From JAMQKA01 sp031569985 (GTDB lineage: Bacteria; Bacteroidota; Rhodothermia; Balneolales; Balneolaceae), in the NCBI RefSeq assembly GCF_031569985.1, contig NZ_JAMQKA010000005.1:160488-224487 (forward strand): a DNA stretch of 64,000 nucleotides, in the 5' to 3' direction. Below the pieces are notes generated by a model. It was not told where the DNA came from. It made no database searches and saw only the letters and a program-made list of their open reading frames with translations. Made by a program: the position numbers and the translations under genes. Below, piece by piece: positions 51,008 to 60,118 of the stretch; within the stretch, counting starts at the first letter, position 1, and every line of letters begins with the position of its first letter.

Positions 51008-52780
51008 TTATTGAAAACGAACTTCTACTAATTTCCCGGAATAATTAACCGTTCTCTCCTTGCCTGTTCCCACCAGTATAATCCGAAACTCCTTCGTCAT
51101 CTCATTCCCCTGACCCTGCGATATCGTCAATGTCTGCGCACTGTTATCCCACACAAGCCGGGTAAGACTATAGTCTCCTTCGAGGTACTCGAGTGTTCCC
51201 CCATCATCCTGGTAAAGATCAAACTCACCATCGGTTCCCGGATAAATCCGAAGCGTCGTCGGTCCATCAACGGGCTGGCTGGTGTATTGCCGCAGGGGAT
51301 CCATTGGAATGATGGAACCGGCCCGGACATAAAGCGGCATCGTGGCAAGATCTACTTTTCGGGCCACCGTTTGCCCGCCGTCTTGCTGCTCATTCGTCCA
51401 CCAGTCATACCACTGTCCCTCTGGCAGGTAGACTTCCCGGAATTTAGCATCCTTCTCATAAACGGGTGCAACCAGCATATTTCGCCCCCACAGGTATTGA
51501 TCGCCAATCCCACGGGCATACTCGTCATCCGGATAGTGCAGCCACATCGCCCGCATCATCGGCATACCGGAATCGCGCGCCTGCCATGCGAGTGTGTAAA
51601 TGTACGGCATTAGCCGGTACCGGAGCTCTGTATATTTTTTAGCAATTGGTTCAATCCGGGGATCTCCCAATGCTGTTGTGTCAGGCGGGAAGCCCTCATC
51701 TGGTCCCAGCTCATCCAATCCCCATCCCCAGGGCAGGCGCGTCCACCAGGCACGGCCATGTGACCGGAAGGATGGACAAAACGCACCAAACTGAAACCAG
51801 CGGGCATAGAGTTCACCGGTTAGTTCCTCCGTAGAAAAGAATCCACCGATGTCGGAACCCCAGAAGGGAGACAAGCTGAGCGAATGGTTAATACCCACTG
51901 CAATCTGCCCTTCCAGCGTCTTCCAGGTTGACTGTGGGTCGCCCGACCAGATCCAGCCGCCCCATCGCGCTACGCCAAGATGTCCATTGCGGTGCAGGCT
52001 CCAGGGCCGCTCGTTGGGCGTGGTCGAAAGAGGGCCCTGGTAGTATAGCTGGTGGCGTTTAACCCGCTCAAACAGGTTGAACCAATCCCCTTCATCAGGC
52101 CAGAAAGCATCGATACCGTCGTTGACTAACTCCACATGCTGTTGCCAATAATTCTTAATATGTCCCGCGTCAATACTTTCCCCGGATTTGGGCGGAATAG
52201 AGCCATGTAGGGTTGGCAACTTGTCGCGATTCCAGGGCACCATGTGCACAACCACCTTCACATTATGATTATGGAGGTCTTTGATAACCTCCTCAGGATC
52301 TCGCTTGAACACTTCCGGATTATATTCAAAAGAGGGCTGCTCTTTATTCCATCCCTGGGGCGTAAACCCAGTACCCAGGTAGATTACCGCATCCACCGGT
52401 ATCTCCTTTTTACGAAACGTTTCTGCAATATCCACAAGCTGCTTATCATCCTCTAATGTGCGGTGACTCTGCATGTAGCCCAGTGCCCACTTCGGCGGCA
52501 TAACGGCCCGGCCTGAGATCATCGAAACATCCTTCATGAACTGCGTTGGCTGGCTGGCATCAAACACAAAAATATCGTAGAGCCCCGGAATCATGCTGTC
52601 GAGCGGTGGAATGCCCTGTCCGCGGTTGGCATGCTGCCCTTCACGATCCTGTGGCGTATTCGAGAGCGTGGTGCGATCGCGCGGAATAAACAGTCCGTGC
52701 TCAGCATCACGCAGGTCTATCTGGCCCCACGGCGTAGGAATATACAATCCCCATCCACCGGTGCCTACCATCATCGCCAC
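51008..52780 (-). pseudogene. GH31 alpha-glycosidase, main part downstream of an in-frame stop
   Basis: 590 aa, the catalytic bulk of a GH31 enzyme: 'GLYIPTPWGQIDLRDAEHGL', 'PPKWALGYMQSHRTLEDDKQ', the nucleophile region 'DGIDAFWPDEGDW', the acid/base region 'WSGDPQSTWKTLEGQIAVGI', 'LSPFWGSDIGGF', 'PSFRSHGRAWWTRLPW' and the C-terminal beta domains. Its apparent GTG start at 52780 is an internal codon: the frame continues upstream through a single TAA (52796-52798) into the signal-peptide piece. Catalytic residues are intact. GH31 covers alpha-glucosidases and alpha-xylosidases; which one is unclear. Confidence 0.85.
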
Positions 52781-52795
52781 CGGGTTGCGGGAACC

Positions 52796-53332
52796 TTACG
52801 CATTGCTTTGCCAGCGCGGATGCATTTCGTGCAGACGGCCGCGGCGGTCAAACTCGATCGGGAGCAGCCGCCAGTTGACATCTTCCGGCGGTCGGGGACC
52901 ACCCTCTCCCATCCCAAGCACCGGGCTGTCATCCAGATCAAACCTCACTACCCCGTTTTCATGAAAAACCAGATCCTGGATTTTTTCTCCTTCAGCATTT
53001 GTAACTGACACGGTAAGCGGATCCGGCGATACCTCCACCCTCAAACTCCCCACTTGGTCGCTGACAGTCTCACTAAGCTTTGTGATACTGAGTACCGGAT
53101 CAGGATAATCATGGTCAGCCAGCACCGGTGTTTCGGGGAATTCCCTCTCAAAAAAAAGCGGCTTCAGGGTAACCCGAATACTGTTCTCACTTACGGGTCT
53201 GATATCCAGCTGGGCGGGCAGATTATGAGAGGTGATTTGTTGTGCATTCAATGCGCTTCCATCAAATAGCAGAAACAATGACAGCAAGAAAAATGCATAC
53301 AAATTTGTGGTGTTGGAAATGTAGCTTTTCAT
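52796..53332 (-). pseudogene. GH31 alpha-glycosidase, N-terminal part ending at a premature TAA
   Basis: 178 aa: signal peptide ('FFLLSLFLLFDGSALNAQQ') and the N-terminal GH31 beta-sandwich ('VRFDLDDSPVLGMGEGGPRP', 'IEFDRRGRLHEMHPRWQSNA'). The stop falls after SNA, where GH31 relatives commonly continue with an aromatic residue (typically NAYG); a single C-to-A or T-to-A change of a Tyr codon would give this TAA. The same frame is open on both sides, total 775 codons, which is full GH31 length. A recent nonsense mutation, a sequencing error, or readthrough. Confidence 0.8.
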
Positions 53333-53455
53333 ATTGTTATGAATTTATATACCACAGCTGTTAGAAATATTTGAGTCAGAAATCACAAAATACAGGAGAG
53401 TTATTTCCCTATCCCTACTTCTTCTTTCAACTTGTCCCTATAAAATCATATTGAG

Positions 53456-53580
53456 TTGAATAATATTCAACAATATTAACCAGAAACAAGTCATAAAACC
53501 ATCATAATATTGATTTGACAAGCCTTAATATTTGTAATTATCTTACTGGCATACTGATAATGTTGAACAATAGTGAACAA
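53456..53580 (+). promoter_or_regulatory. Probable promoter/operator region of the sugar-acid operon
   Basis: The leader of the XRE-cupin gene has an inverted repeat TTGAAT-AAT-ATTCAA (53456-53470), a possible TTGACA (53515-53520) and TTATCT (53538-53543) pair 17 bp apart, and a direct repeat GTTGAACAA/AGTGAACAA (53562-53580) that abuts the ATG. XRE-type regulators often bind such sites in their own leaders, so autoregulation is plausible. Only the repeats are seen directly. Confidence 0.4.
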
Positions 53581-54164
53581 TGGAAAGCTACTCTGTCTCC
53601 GACAACGGTATTGATTTAGAAAAAGATCTTGAGCAAAAAATTGGAAATCGGGTAAAGGCTCTTCGTCTTCTCCAGAAAAGGACGATCCAGGATTTGGCTA
53701 ATGGCGCTGATCTTTCGAAAAGCATGATCTCCAAAATTGAAAACAACAAGACCATCCCCTCAATTGCGGCCCTGGTCAAAATCGCCTCGTCACTCGGCGT
53801 TTCGGTATCAGATATACTTGAAGCAGAGGAAGTATTATCTGCAGAGTTCATTCCTTCCAGCGAAGTTAAAAAGAGTATTACACGAACCGACAAAGGGTAC
53901 AGCATCTTTCCTTTTGCTTCGAAGTATCACCACAAAAAGATGCAGCCGTTCTTGATTACAGCTAAGGAGGGGGAAGTAAAGGAACACAAACTTACTCACG
54001 ACGGGGAGGAGTTTATTTATGTGATTAATGGCGTTTTAAACTTTAAAGTGGGTGACACTATTTACGAATTGAAGGAAGGTGACAGCCTTTATTTCAGTTC
54101 ACTTGAACCTCACGGCATGATGCCTGCATCCCAGGAAGTGGTATATATCGACATCTTCGTTTAA
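53580..54164 (+). CDS. XRE-family regulator with C-terminal cupin
   Basis: 194 aa. HTH at about residues 20-75 ('LRLLQKRTIQDLANGADLSK', 'SMISKIENNKTIPSIAALVK') and a cupin_2 domain at about 125-190 ('HDGEEFIYVINGVLNFKVGD', 'YELKEGDSLYFSSLEPHGMM'). This is the HTH-cupin design of regulators that bind a small metabolite. First gene of the operon that continues with the dehydratase (15-bp gap), SDR, FAH enzyme and TRAP transporter; likely its local switch, responding to a sugar acid. Confidence 0.9.
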   Translation: MESYSVSDNGIDLEKDLEQKIGNRVKALRLLQKRTIQDLANGADLSKSMISKIENNKTIPSIAALVKIASSLGVSVSDILEAEEVLSAEFIPSSEVKKSITRTDKGYSIFPFASKYHHKKMQPFLITAKEGEVKEHKLTHDGEEFIYVINGVLNFKVGDTIYELKEGDSLYFSSLEPHGMMPASQEVVYIDIFV

Positions 54165-54179
54165 TCCTAAGTATTTAGT

Positions 54180-55352
54180 ATGAAAATTAAATCTGTTGAA
54201 GCACTTCTGTACAAGTGGACTGGTCCGGTCAAAACTGACGACACCATTTTTGCGACACCATTGAGTATTCTCCCCTTCCAGGAAGATGCCCAGGCCCCGT
54301 TTCGTTTTTTCAGCTGGCTTGTCGTCAGGATCACCACCAATGATGGCGTGGTGGGATTGGGCAATGCGGGGTTGAGTCCGGATATCACCAAACAGGTGGT
54401 GGATAACAAACTTACTCCCCTGCTGGAGGGTGAAAATCCGCTGAATACTGACTACCTTTTTGAAAAGATGTATCGTTCAACCATTGCCTATGGTCGGAAA
54501 GGATCCGTCCTTGCTGCCATAAGTGCAATCGATATCGCACTATGGGACATTAAAGGTAAAGTAACGGGGCAACCTGTTTTTATGCTGATGGGCGGCAGAA
54601 CAAAAGACCAGATCCCCGCTTATTACAGCAGGCTCTACACACGGGACCTCGAAAAGCTGGAAAAAGAGGCTTATACCTACAAGAAACAGGGCTTTAAAGG
54701 GATGAAACTTCGGTGCGGATACCCGATGCGGGATGGACTTAAAGGCCTCCGAAAAAACGTGGAGATGGTCCGTGTGGTCAGGGAAACGGTGGGGGATGAT
54801 GTGGATATTATGCTCGAAGCCTATATGGGATTCAAACTTACCTATGCCAAACGATTTCTAAAAGAATTGGAGCCATACAATCTTCGATGGGTAGAAGAGC
54901 TCCTGATACCGGACGAGATACACAACTTCGCAAAATTAAGGTCGTCCACGGATATCCCGATCTCGGGTGGCGAACACGAGTTTTCGCGCTATGGCTTTCA
55001 TGAACTTCTGCAGGCCGATGCACTGGATATTTTTCAATTTGATACCAACAGGGTTGGCGGATTTACGGAAGCCCAAAAAATTTGCAGCCTGGCGGAGACC
55101 CACGGTGTAGAAGTCATCCCCCATGGTGGCCAGATGCATAATTTACATGTTGTTATGAGTTCGTTTGCATCACCCATGGCCGAATACTTTCCCAAAACTG
55201 AAATAGAAGTCGGTAATGAGCTTTTTTGGTATATCTTTGACGGGGAAGCGGTGGCTGAAAACGGACATCTGCAGTTAGACGACAACACCGCAGGCGTGGG
55301 ATTAACACTCAAAAAAGAAACCGAATTAGATAATTTTGAAGTAATCAAATAG
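54180..55352 (+). CDS. Enolase-superfamily sugar-acid dehydratase, L-rhamnonate dehydratase-like
   Basis: 390 aa, mandelate racemase/muconate lactonizing type. N-terminal capping domain to about residue 125, then the barrel with 'KKQGFKGMKLRCGYPMRDGL', metal ligands in 'DIMLEAYMGF' (Glu), 'WVEELLIPDE' (Glu) and 'SGGEHEFSRYGFHEL' (Glu, next to His), and the catalytic His in 'EVIPHGGQMHNLHVV'. The EHE and VIPHG pattern resembles L-rhamnonate dehydratase more than glucarate or galactarate enzymes. It would dehydrate an imported sugar acid to a 2-keto-3-deoxy acid. Exact substrate (rhamnonate, fuconate or another) is open. Confidence 0.8.
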   Translation: MKIKSVEALLYKWTGPVKTDDTIFATPLSILPFQEDAQAPFRFFSWLVVRITTNDGVVGLGNAGLSPDITKQVVDNKLTPLLEGENPLNTDYLFEKMYRSTIAYGRKGSVLAAISAIDIALWDIKGKVTGQPVFMLMGGRTKDQIPAYYSRLYTRDLEKLEKEAYTYKKQGFKGMKLRCGYPMRDGLKGLRKNVEMVRVVRETVGDDVDIMLEAYMGFKLTYAKRFLKELEPYNLRWVEELLIPDEIHNFAKLRSSTDIPISGGEHEFSRYGFHELLQADALDIFQFDTNRVGGFTEAQKICSLAETHGVEVIPHGGQMHNLHVVMSSFASPMAEYFPKTEIEVGNELFWYIFDGEAVAENGHLQLDDNTAGVGLTLKKETELDNFEVIK

Positions 55353-55361
55353 GTATTTACA

Positions 55362-56165
55362 ATGTCACGAAACAAGAAATCTGAGACTATGCCAAAAAGC
55401 ATCCTGGAACAATTTAAGCTCGACGGTCAATCAGCATTGATTGTGGGTGGTAATCGGGGATTGGGACTTGAAATTGCCAAAGCACTGGCTGAAGCGGGAG
55501 CTGATATTACAATCGCTGCAAGAAGTGAAGAGCGGAATAAAGAGTCAGAAGACCTGATTCAATCCGAGTATGAGGTGGAAGCATTTTCGTATGGATGTGA
55601 TGTGACAGAAAGCAGCGAAGTAAGCGGACTGATTGAGGCGACTGTTGAACAATTTGGCAAGATTGACATCCTGGTCAATTCTGCGGGCATTAACATTCGG
55701 GGATCAATCGAGGAACTTTCGCGAGAAGAGTTTGAGAAGGTAATGGACGTCAATGTGACCGGATCATGGCTGACCTGTAAAGAAGTGGTCCCCATCATGA
55801 AAGAGCATGGATACGGGCGGATTGTAAATATCGGGTCGATGCTCTCTTTGGTGGCGATCCCGAACAGGACGCCATACGCCACCAGCAAAGGGGCCGTCAT
55901 GCAGTTAACGCGTTCGCTGGCACTGGAATTGGCCAAAGAAAATATAACGGTTAACGCCATGCTGCCCGGACCCTTTGCCACCGAGATGAACCTGCCGCTG
56001 ACCAACGATCCTGAGAAGTATGAAGCATTTATATCCAACATTCCCATGGGACGCTGGGGCGAGCTCCATGAGATCGGGGGATTGGCACTATATCTTTCGA
56101 GTCCGGCCTGCAGCTATGTTACCGGTGCCGGCTTTTCGATCGACGGGGGATGGACAATAACATAA
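55362..56165 (+). CDS. SDR-family oxidoreductase, likely 2-keto-3-deoxy sugar-acid dehydrogenase
   Basis: 267 aa classical short-chain dehydrogenase: nucleotide motif GGNRGLGLEIAK, 'FGKIDILVNSAGINIRG', catalytic Ser in 'NIGSMLSLVAIPN' and Tyr-x3-Lys in YATSK, C-terminal 'CSYVTGAGFSIDGGW'. Closest in feel to gluconate 5-dehydrogenase-like SDRs. A shorter start at 55389 (MPKSILEQF) is equally plausible. Ten bases after the dehydratase and just before the FAH-fold enzyme, it fits oxidation of the 2-keto-3-deoxy acid to a 2,4-diketo acid. Confidence 0.82.
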   Translation: MSRNKKSETMPKSILEQFKLDGQSALIVGGNRGLGLEIAKALAEAGADITIAARSEERNKESEDLIQSEYEVEAFSYGCDVTESSEVSGLIEATVEQFGKIDILVNSAGINIRGSIEELSREEFEKVMDVNVTGSWLTCKEVVPIMKEHGYGRIVNIGSMLSLVAIPNRTPYATSKGAVMQLTRSLALELAKENITVNAMLPGPFATEMNLPLTNDPEKYEAFISNIPMGRWGELHEIGGLALYLSSPACSYVTGAGFSIDGGWTIT

Positions 56166-56197
56166 GCAACGATTTTTAAAAAGGAATACCAGGAAAT

Positions 56198-57208
56198 ATG
56201 CGATTAATCCAGTTACATCACCCTGAAAAGGGAAGGCGAATAGCTGTTGTCGATGAACCTTCGTTAACACTGGTTCATGAAAAGTTTAAGAGCTGTTATT
56301 CGCTGTTTGAGGAGATCATTAATAAGAATCATTCTGCCTCGGACTTTATCAGGGAACAGGCATCAAACGTGAAGCTTGATTACGATTCAATTTATGCCGG
56401 GATGGATCAATGGAAAATTCTACCTGCCTTTGATCACCCCTCAAGTCCACTAGCCTGCATGCTTTCAGGCACAGGACTCACCCACAAAGCCAGCGCAGAA
56501 AACAGGCAGAAAATGCATGAAAAACTGTCTGAAAATGAGAAGGTAACCGACAGCATGGAGGTCTACCTATGGGGAGAAGAAGGCGGGAAACCTGAACCCG
56601 GGCAGATTGGCGTGCAGCCGGAGTGGTTTTTTAAAGGCAACGGAACCGCACTCCGTGGACATGGCGATCCACTACACGTGCCAGCATATGCCAATGACGG
56701 CGGCGAAGAACCGGAAGTTGCCGGAATATATTTGATTGGGGATGATGGGAAACCATACCGCATTGGTTTTTCCATTGCCAACGAATTTTCTGATCACGTG
56801 ATGGAAAAGAAAAACTACCTCTACCTGGCTCCCTCCAAATTGCGGTCTCCCGCGATAGGTCCAGAACTGGTGATTGACCATGATTTCCAGGACATTCCCG
56901 GCACCGTTTCTATTGAGCGGGATAATGAGCAGATCTGGGCCAAAGAGATCAAATCGGGTGAGCAAAATATGTCTCACTCCCTGCAGAACCTGGAGTATCA
57001 CCATTTCAAGTATGATCAGCATCGTATCCCGGGGATGGTACATATCCACTTTTTTGGGGCCGACGCATTCAGCTTCGGAGAGAACATACTGCTTGAAGAC
57101 GGAGATATCATGTCTGTATCGTTTGAAGGTTTTGGCAGATCGCTTCACAATCCGATCCATATTGAGTCGCGGAGTGAGACCCTCGTAACAGCCGAACAGG
57201 TGACTTGA
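56198..57208 (+). CDS. FAH-fold enzyme of the AraD1/GguC family
   Basis: 336 aa. Starts MRLIQLHHPEKGRRIAVVD with AGGA upstream; conserved blocks 'LTHKASAENRQKMHEKLSEN', 'GVQPEWFFKGNGTALRGHGD', 'EPEVAGIYLIGDDGKPYRIG', 'FSIANEFSDHVMEKKNYLYL', 'PSKLRSPAIGPELVID', typical of the GguC/AraD1 branch of fumarylacetoacetate hydrolase-like enzymes with metal-binding acidic residues (EEPEVAG, NEFSDH). Members act on 2-keto-3-deoxy or diketo sugar acids. In this operon it would cleave or dehydrate the product of the dehydratase/SDR pair. Confidence 0.8.
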   Translation: MRLIQLHHPEKGRRIAVVDEPSLTLVHEKFKSCYSLFEEIINKNHSASDFIREQASNVKLDYDSIYAGMDQWKILPAFDHPSSPLACMLSGTGLTHKASAENRQKMHEKLSENEKVTDSMEVYLWGEEGGKPEPGQIGVQPEWFFKGNGTALRGHGDPLHVPAYANDGGEEPEVAGIYLIGDDGKPYRIGFSIANEFSDHVMEKKNYLYLAPSKLRSPAIGPELVIDHDFQDIPGTVSIERDNEQIWAKEIKSGEQNMSHSLQNLEYHHFKYDQHRIPGMVHIHFFGADAFSFGENILLEDGDIMSVSFEGFGRSLHNPIHIESRSETLVTAEQVT

Positions 57209-57233
57209 GAAATCCCAACCCTTATGTAGAATT

Positions 57234-58289
57234 ATGGTTAAGCAAGCCGTCCTCCATTTACTTTTTCTCCTGGTATTTGTGGGGACGGGTTGTGTTAGTG
57301 AGCGATCTTCCAGCAAGGACAGGTCAAATCCCAAACTGCTTGTTCGGCTGGCATCGGGCATGAGTCCCTCCACCCGGCTGTGGGAGCCGGCCAATCTCTT
57401 TAAAAACGCGCTTGAGGAAGCTTCACCAGAACACGGCATTGAAGCAGGCGAAATAAAGGTGGAGTTTTTTGACCAGGGGAAGATCGGCTCAGAACGACAA
57501 ATCCTGGAAGCCACCTATTTTGATGTCATTGATGTAGTGCAGATCAACACCTCGGTCGTTACCACCGTTGAGCCGTCTTACGCTGTGCTGAATCTCCCCT
57601 ACCTCTTTGTCAATGAACTGCATCTCAAGCAGGTATTGTATGGTGATATTGGCCAGAAAATGCTCCACAAGCTCCAGGAGCACGGATTACAAGGACTCAG
57701 CTTTTTCTCCGCCGGGTTCCGAAATATGTTTTACCGGGCCGGGCAATGCGCCGATACTCCGGATGAATTCAATGGATACAAAATACGGGTCATGGAGAGC
57801 CCGATCATGATCAGTGGTATTAATGCCATAGGGCCCAGTGCGACTCCCATCCCCTTTTCGGAACTTTACCAGTCGATCCGCACCGGGGTAGTCGATGGGG
57901 CTGAAAACAGTATCAACGTATTTGTAGCCAGCCGTTTTTACGAGGCGGGTATCAACTGTTTTACCTTTACCGAGCACACTACCGATCAGCATGTCTTAAT
58001 CGCTAACAAAGAGTGGCTCGATTCCCTGCAGCAGAAATACCGGGACCGGATTATCCAGGTTTCCCAGCAGATCGTACCGGAGTTTAACAGCATTTGGGAA
58101 GAGGCCACACAAAACGCTCTCGAAGAGATTAAGAAACAGGGTGTAACTGTTAACCGGGTTACAGACAAACAGGTATTCCTGGATCGCGTGAGTAACATTG
58201 CAGGAGATTTCCTCAATACGCAGCCCGACTTTTCCCGGCAGCTTTACCAGCAGATCAAAGCACAGAACCAACAATTTATGACCCAATGA
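57234..58289 (+). CDS. TRAP transporter substrate-binding lipoprotein (DctP family)
   Basis: 351 aa. Lipobox in LVFVGTGCVSE. DctP signatures: 'NLPYLFVNELHLKQVLYGDI', 'GLQGLSFFSAGFRNMFYRAG', the carboxylate-binding Arg in 'NGYKIRVMESPIM', and 'YQSIRTGVVDGAENSINVFV'. It captures a sugar acid in the periplasm for the DctQM permease. Its last four bases overlap the DctQ start (ATGA). Confidence 0.92.
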   Translation: MVKQAVLHLLFLLVFVGTGCVSERSSSKDRSNPKLLVRLASGMSPSTRLWEPANLFKNALEEASPEHGIEAGEIKVEFFDQGKIGSERQILEATYFDVIDVVQINTSVVTTVEPSYAVLNLPYLFVNELHLKQVLYGDIGQKMLHKLQEHGLQGLSFFSAGFRNMFYRAGQCADTPDEFNGYKIRVMESPIMISGINAIGPSATPIPFSELYQSIRTGVVDGAENSINVFVASRFYEAGINCFTFTEHTTDQHVLIANKEWLDSLQQKYRDRIIQVSQQIVPEFNSIWEEATQNALEEIKKQGVTVNRVTDKQVFLDRVSNIAGDFLNTQPDFSRQLYQQIKAQNQQFMTQ

Positions 58290-58756
58290 ACGGCACAGTA
58301 AAAAAAGCTATCGACAAAACACTTGACTGGACACTGATCCTTATCCTGGGAAGTATGTCGCTGCTTGTTGCCATCAATGTCTTTTTCCGTTTTGTACTGA
58401 ACTCTTCCATCTACTGGGGAGATGAGGTGGCACTGGTGCTCATGGTCTGGTTGACCTTTTTGGGAGCGGCAGTATCAACGCGTGAAAATGAACACTATGA
58501 GTTTAAATACCTGGTTCACAAATTGAGTGGAAGATCCTTGAAGGTCTACCTTTTTTCGCGGCATATCATCAATATTATAGCAATTCTCATCCTCGGATAT
58601 TACAGTGGACTGGTGGCCATTCAAATTCACTCCTGGATTCTGCCAGCCACCGAAATAAGCAGATCTTTTGTATATGGGGCGTGTCCACTGGGATGTGTGT
58701 TTATGCTAATCTACAGCGTAGAGCAGTTTATCAGTGATATTAAACGATCCAGATAG
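58286..58756 (+). CDS. TRAP transporter small permease (DctQ family)
   Basis: 156 aa with four membrane spans: 'LDWTLILILGSMSLLVAINV', 'EVALVLMVWLTFLGAAVSTR', 'IINIIAILILGYYSGLVAIQ' and 'YGACPLGCVFMLIYSVEQFI'. 'INVFFRFVLNSSIYWGDEVA' is the DctQ signature. It pairs with the DctM subunit; overlaps DctP by 4 bp and precedes DctM by 15 bp. Confidence 0.92.
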   Translation: MNGTVKKAIDKTLDWTLILILGSMSLLVAINVFFRFVLNSSIYWGDEVALVLMVWLTFLGAAVSTRENEHYEFKYLVHKLSGRSLKVYLFSRHIINIIAILILGYYSGLVAIQIHSWILPATEISRSFVYGACPLGCVFMLIYSVEQFISDIKRSR

Positions 58757-58771
58757 GGATTTGGAGACATT

Positions 58772-60112
58772 ATGACCATTATCTTACTCGTCTGCTTTTT
58801 TATTTTGCTCATCCTGAATGTGCCGATCGCATTCTGCATGCTTATTTCGTCTCTGGTTGCCCTCTTGTATGCCGGTGTCAATCCAATCATGGTCGGCCTG
58901 GAAACTGCCCGCTCCCTGGCCTCCTTTTACACCTTCCTGGCTGTTCCCTTTTTTATCTTAGCCGGGGAAATTATGAGCTACGGCGGACTGTCCAAGCGGC
59001 TGGTACAATTTGTTAAATCGATGGTCGGGCATCATAAAAACGGTCTTCCGGCGGTTACGACGATCTCTTCTCAACTATTTGGTGCGGTTTCGGGAGCATC
59101 TGCTGCCACTTGTGCTGCAGTAGGAGGCGTTATGATTCCTGCCATGGAGAAACAGGGATTCAAACGTACATTTTCTACGGCCCTTGCCGCATGTTCGGGG
59201 ACTACCGGAGCCCTGATCCCCCCTAGTATCGTACTCGTCATTTATGGGACGGTGGCCAATGTCTCAATCGAAAAGCTCTTTGTTGGTGGCGTAATTCCGG
59301 GTCTCGTGGTAGGGTTGGGACTTATCCTTGTCAGCTGGAACTACTCCCGCAAACGAGAGATCATAAAGGAACAGAAAAGTTCTCTTTCAGAAATTGGAAA
59401 AAGCCTGTACGAATCTTTTTTCACCCTGTTTTTAGGCGTTATCATTTTTGGAGGCATCATCCTGGGGATCTTCACCGCTACTGAAGCTTCGGCCGTTGCC
59501 GTAATTTATGCTGCCTTTATCGGCTTATTTGTTTACAAAAAGCTAAAGCTCAAAGACCTGCCGAAAATTCTTCTCTCCTCAGCAAAGTTAACGGCGGCGC
59601 TAAGTTTCCTTATTGCCTGTGCAAGCCTGTTTGCTTGGACGCTGAGTATCGGTAATGTGCCAGCTGTTTTGACCTCCAACCTGGTTTCTTTTAGTGAATC
59701 CGTTACCGGCATTCTTGGGACCAGCCTCTCCCCTGAAACGTTGGCTATTCTTAAAAAAGTGATTATCCTGCTGGTGTTGAATATTTCCCTGCTGATGGTG
59801 GGAATGTTCATCGATATCGCCCCCGCACTGCTGATTGTCGTCCCCGTGGTGCTGCCGATCAGTGAAGCAATTGGCATGGCAGAGGGACTGGCGGCGATCC
59901 ATTTTGGCGTGATGGTCGTGGCAAACCTGATTATCGGGTTGGTGACTCCACCTGTGGGATCGACTCTCTTTGTGGCCAGTGCCGTTGGAAAGACGGATAT
60001 ACTGGCGATGACGCCCTATGTACTTCGCTTTCTGGGGATCATGCTCATCGTACAGCTGATGATCACGTTTATCCCGGCCATCACAACCTATCTGCCTTCT
60101 TTTATGGGATAA
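58772..60112 (+). CDS. TRAP transporter large permease (DctM family)
   Basis: 446 aa, about 12 membrane spans. Signatures 'FLAVPFFILAGEIMSYGGLS', 'QLFGAVSGASAATCAAVGGV', 'MIPAMEKQGFKRTFSTALAA' and 'LIIGLVTPPVGSTLFVASAV'. Na+-driven sugar-acid import. Last gene of the operon that began with the XRE-cupin gene; it converges with the DUF885 gene, with only 6 bp between the stops and no clear terminator hairpin there. Confidence 0.93.
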   Translation: MTIILLVCFFILLILNVPIAFCMLISSLVALLYAGVNPIMVGLETARSLASFYTFLAVPFFILAGEIMSYGGLSKRLVQFVKSMVGHHKNGLPAVTTISSQLFGAVSGASAATCAAVGGVMIPAMEKQGFKRTFSTALAACSGTTGALIPPSIVLVIYGTVANVSIEKLFVGGVIPGLVVGLGLILVSWNYSRKREIIKEQKSSLSEIGKSLYESFFTLFLGVIIFGGIILGIFTATEASAVAVIYAAFIGLFVYKKLKLKDLPKILLSSAKLTAALSFLIACASLFAWTLSIGNVPAVLTSNLVSFSESVTGILGTSLSPETLAILKKVIILLVLNISLLMVGMFIDIAPALLIVVPVVLPISEAIGMAEGLAAIHFGVMVVANLIIGLVTPPVGSTLFVASAVGKTDILAMTPYVLRFLGIMLIVQLMITFIPAITTYLPSFMG

Positions 60113-60118
60113 CTATTT

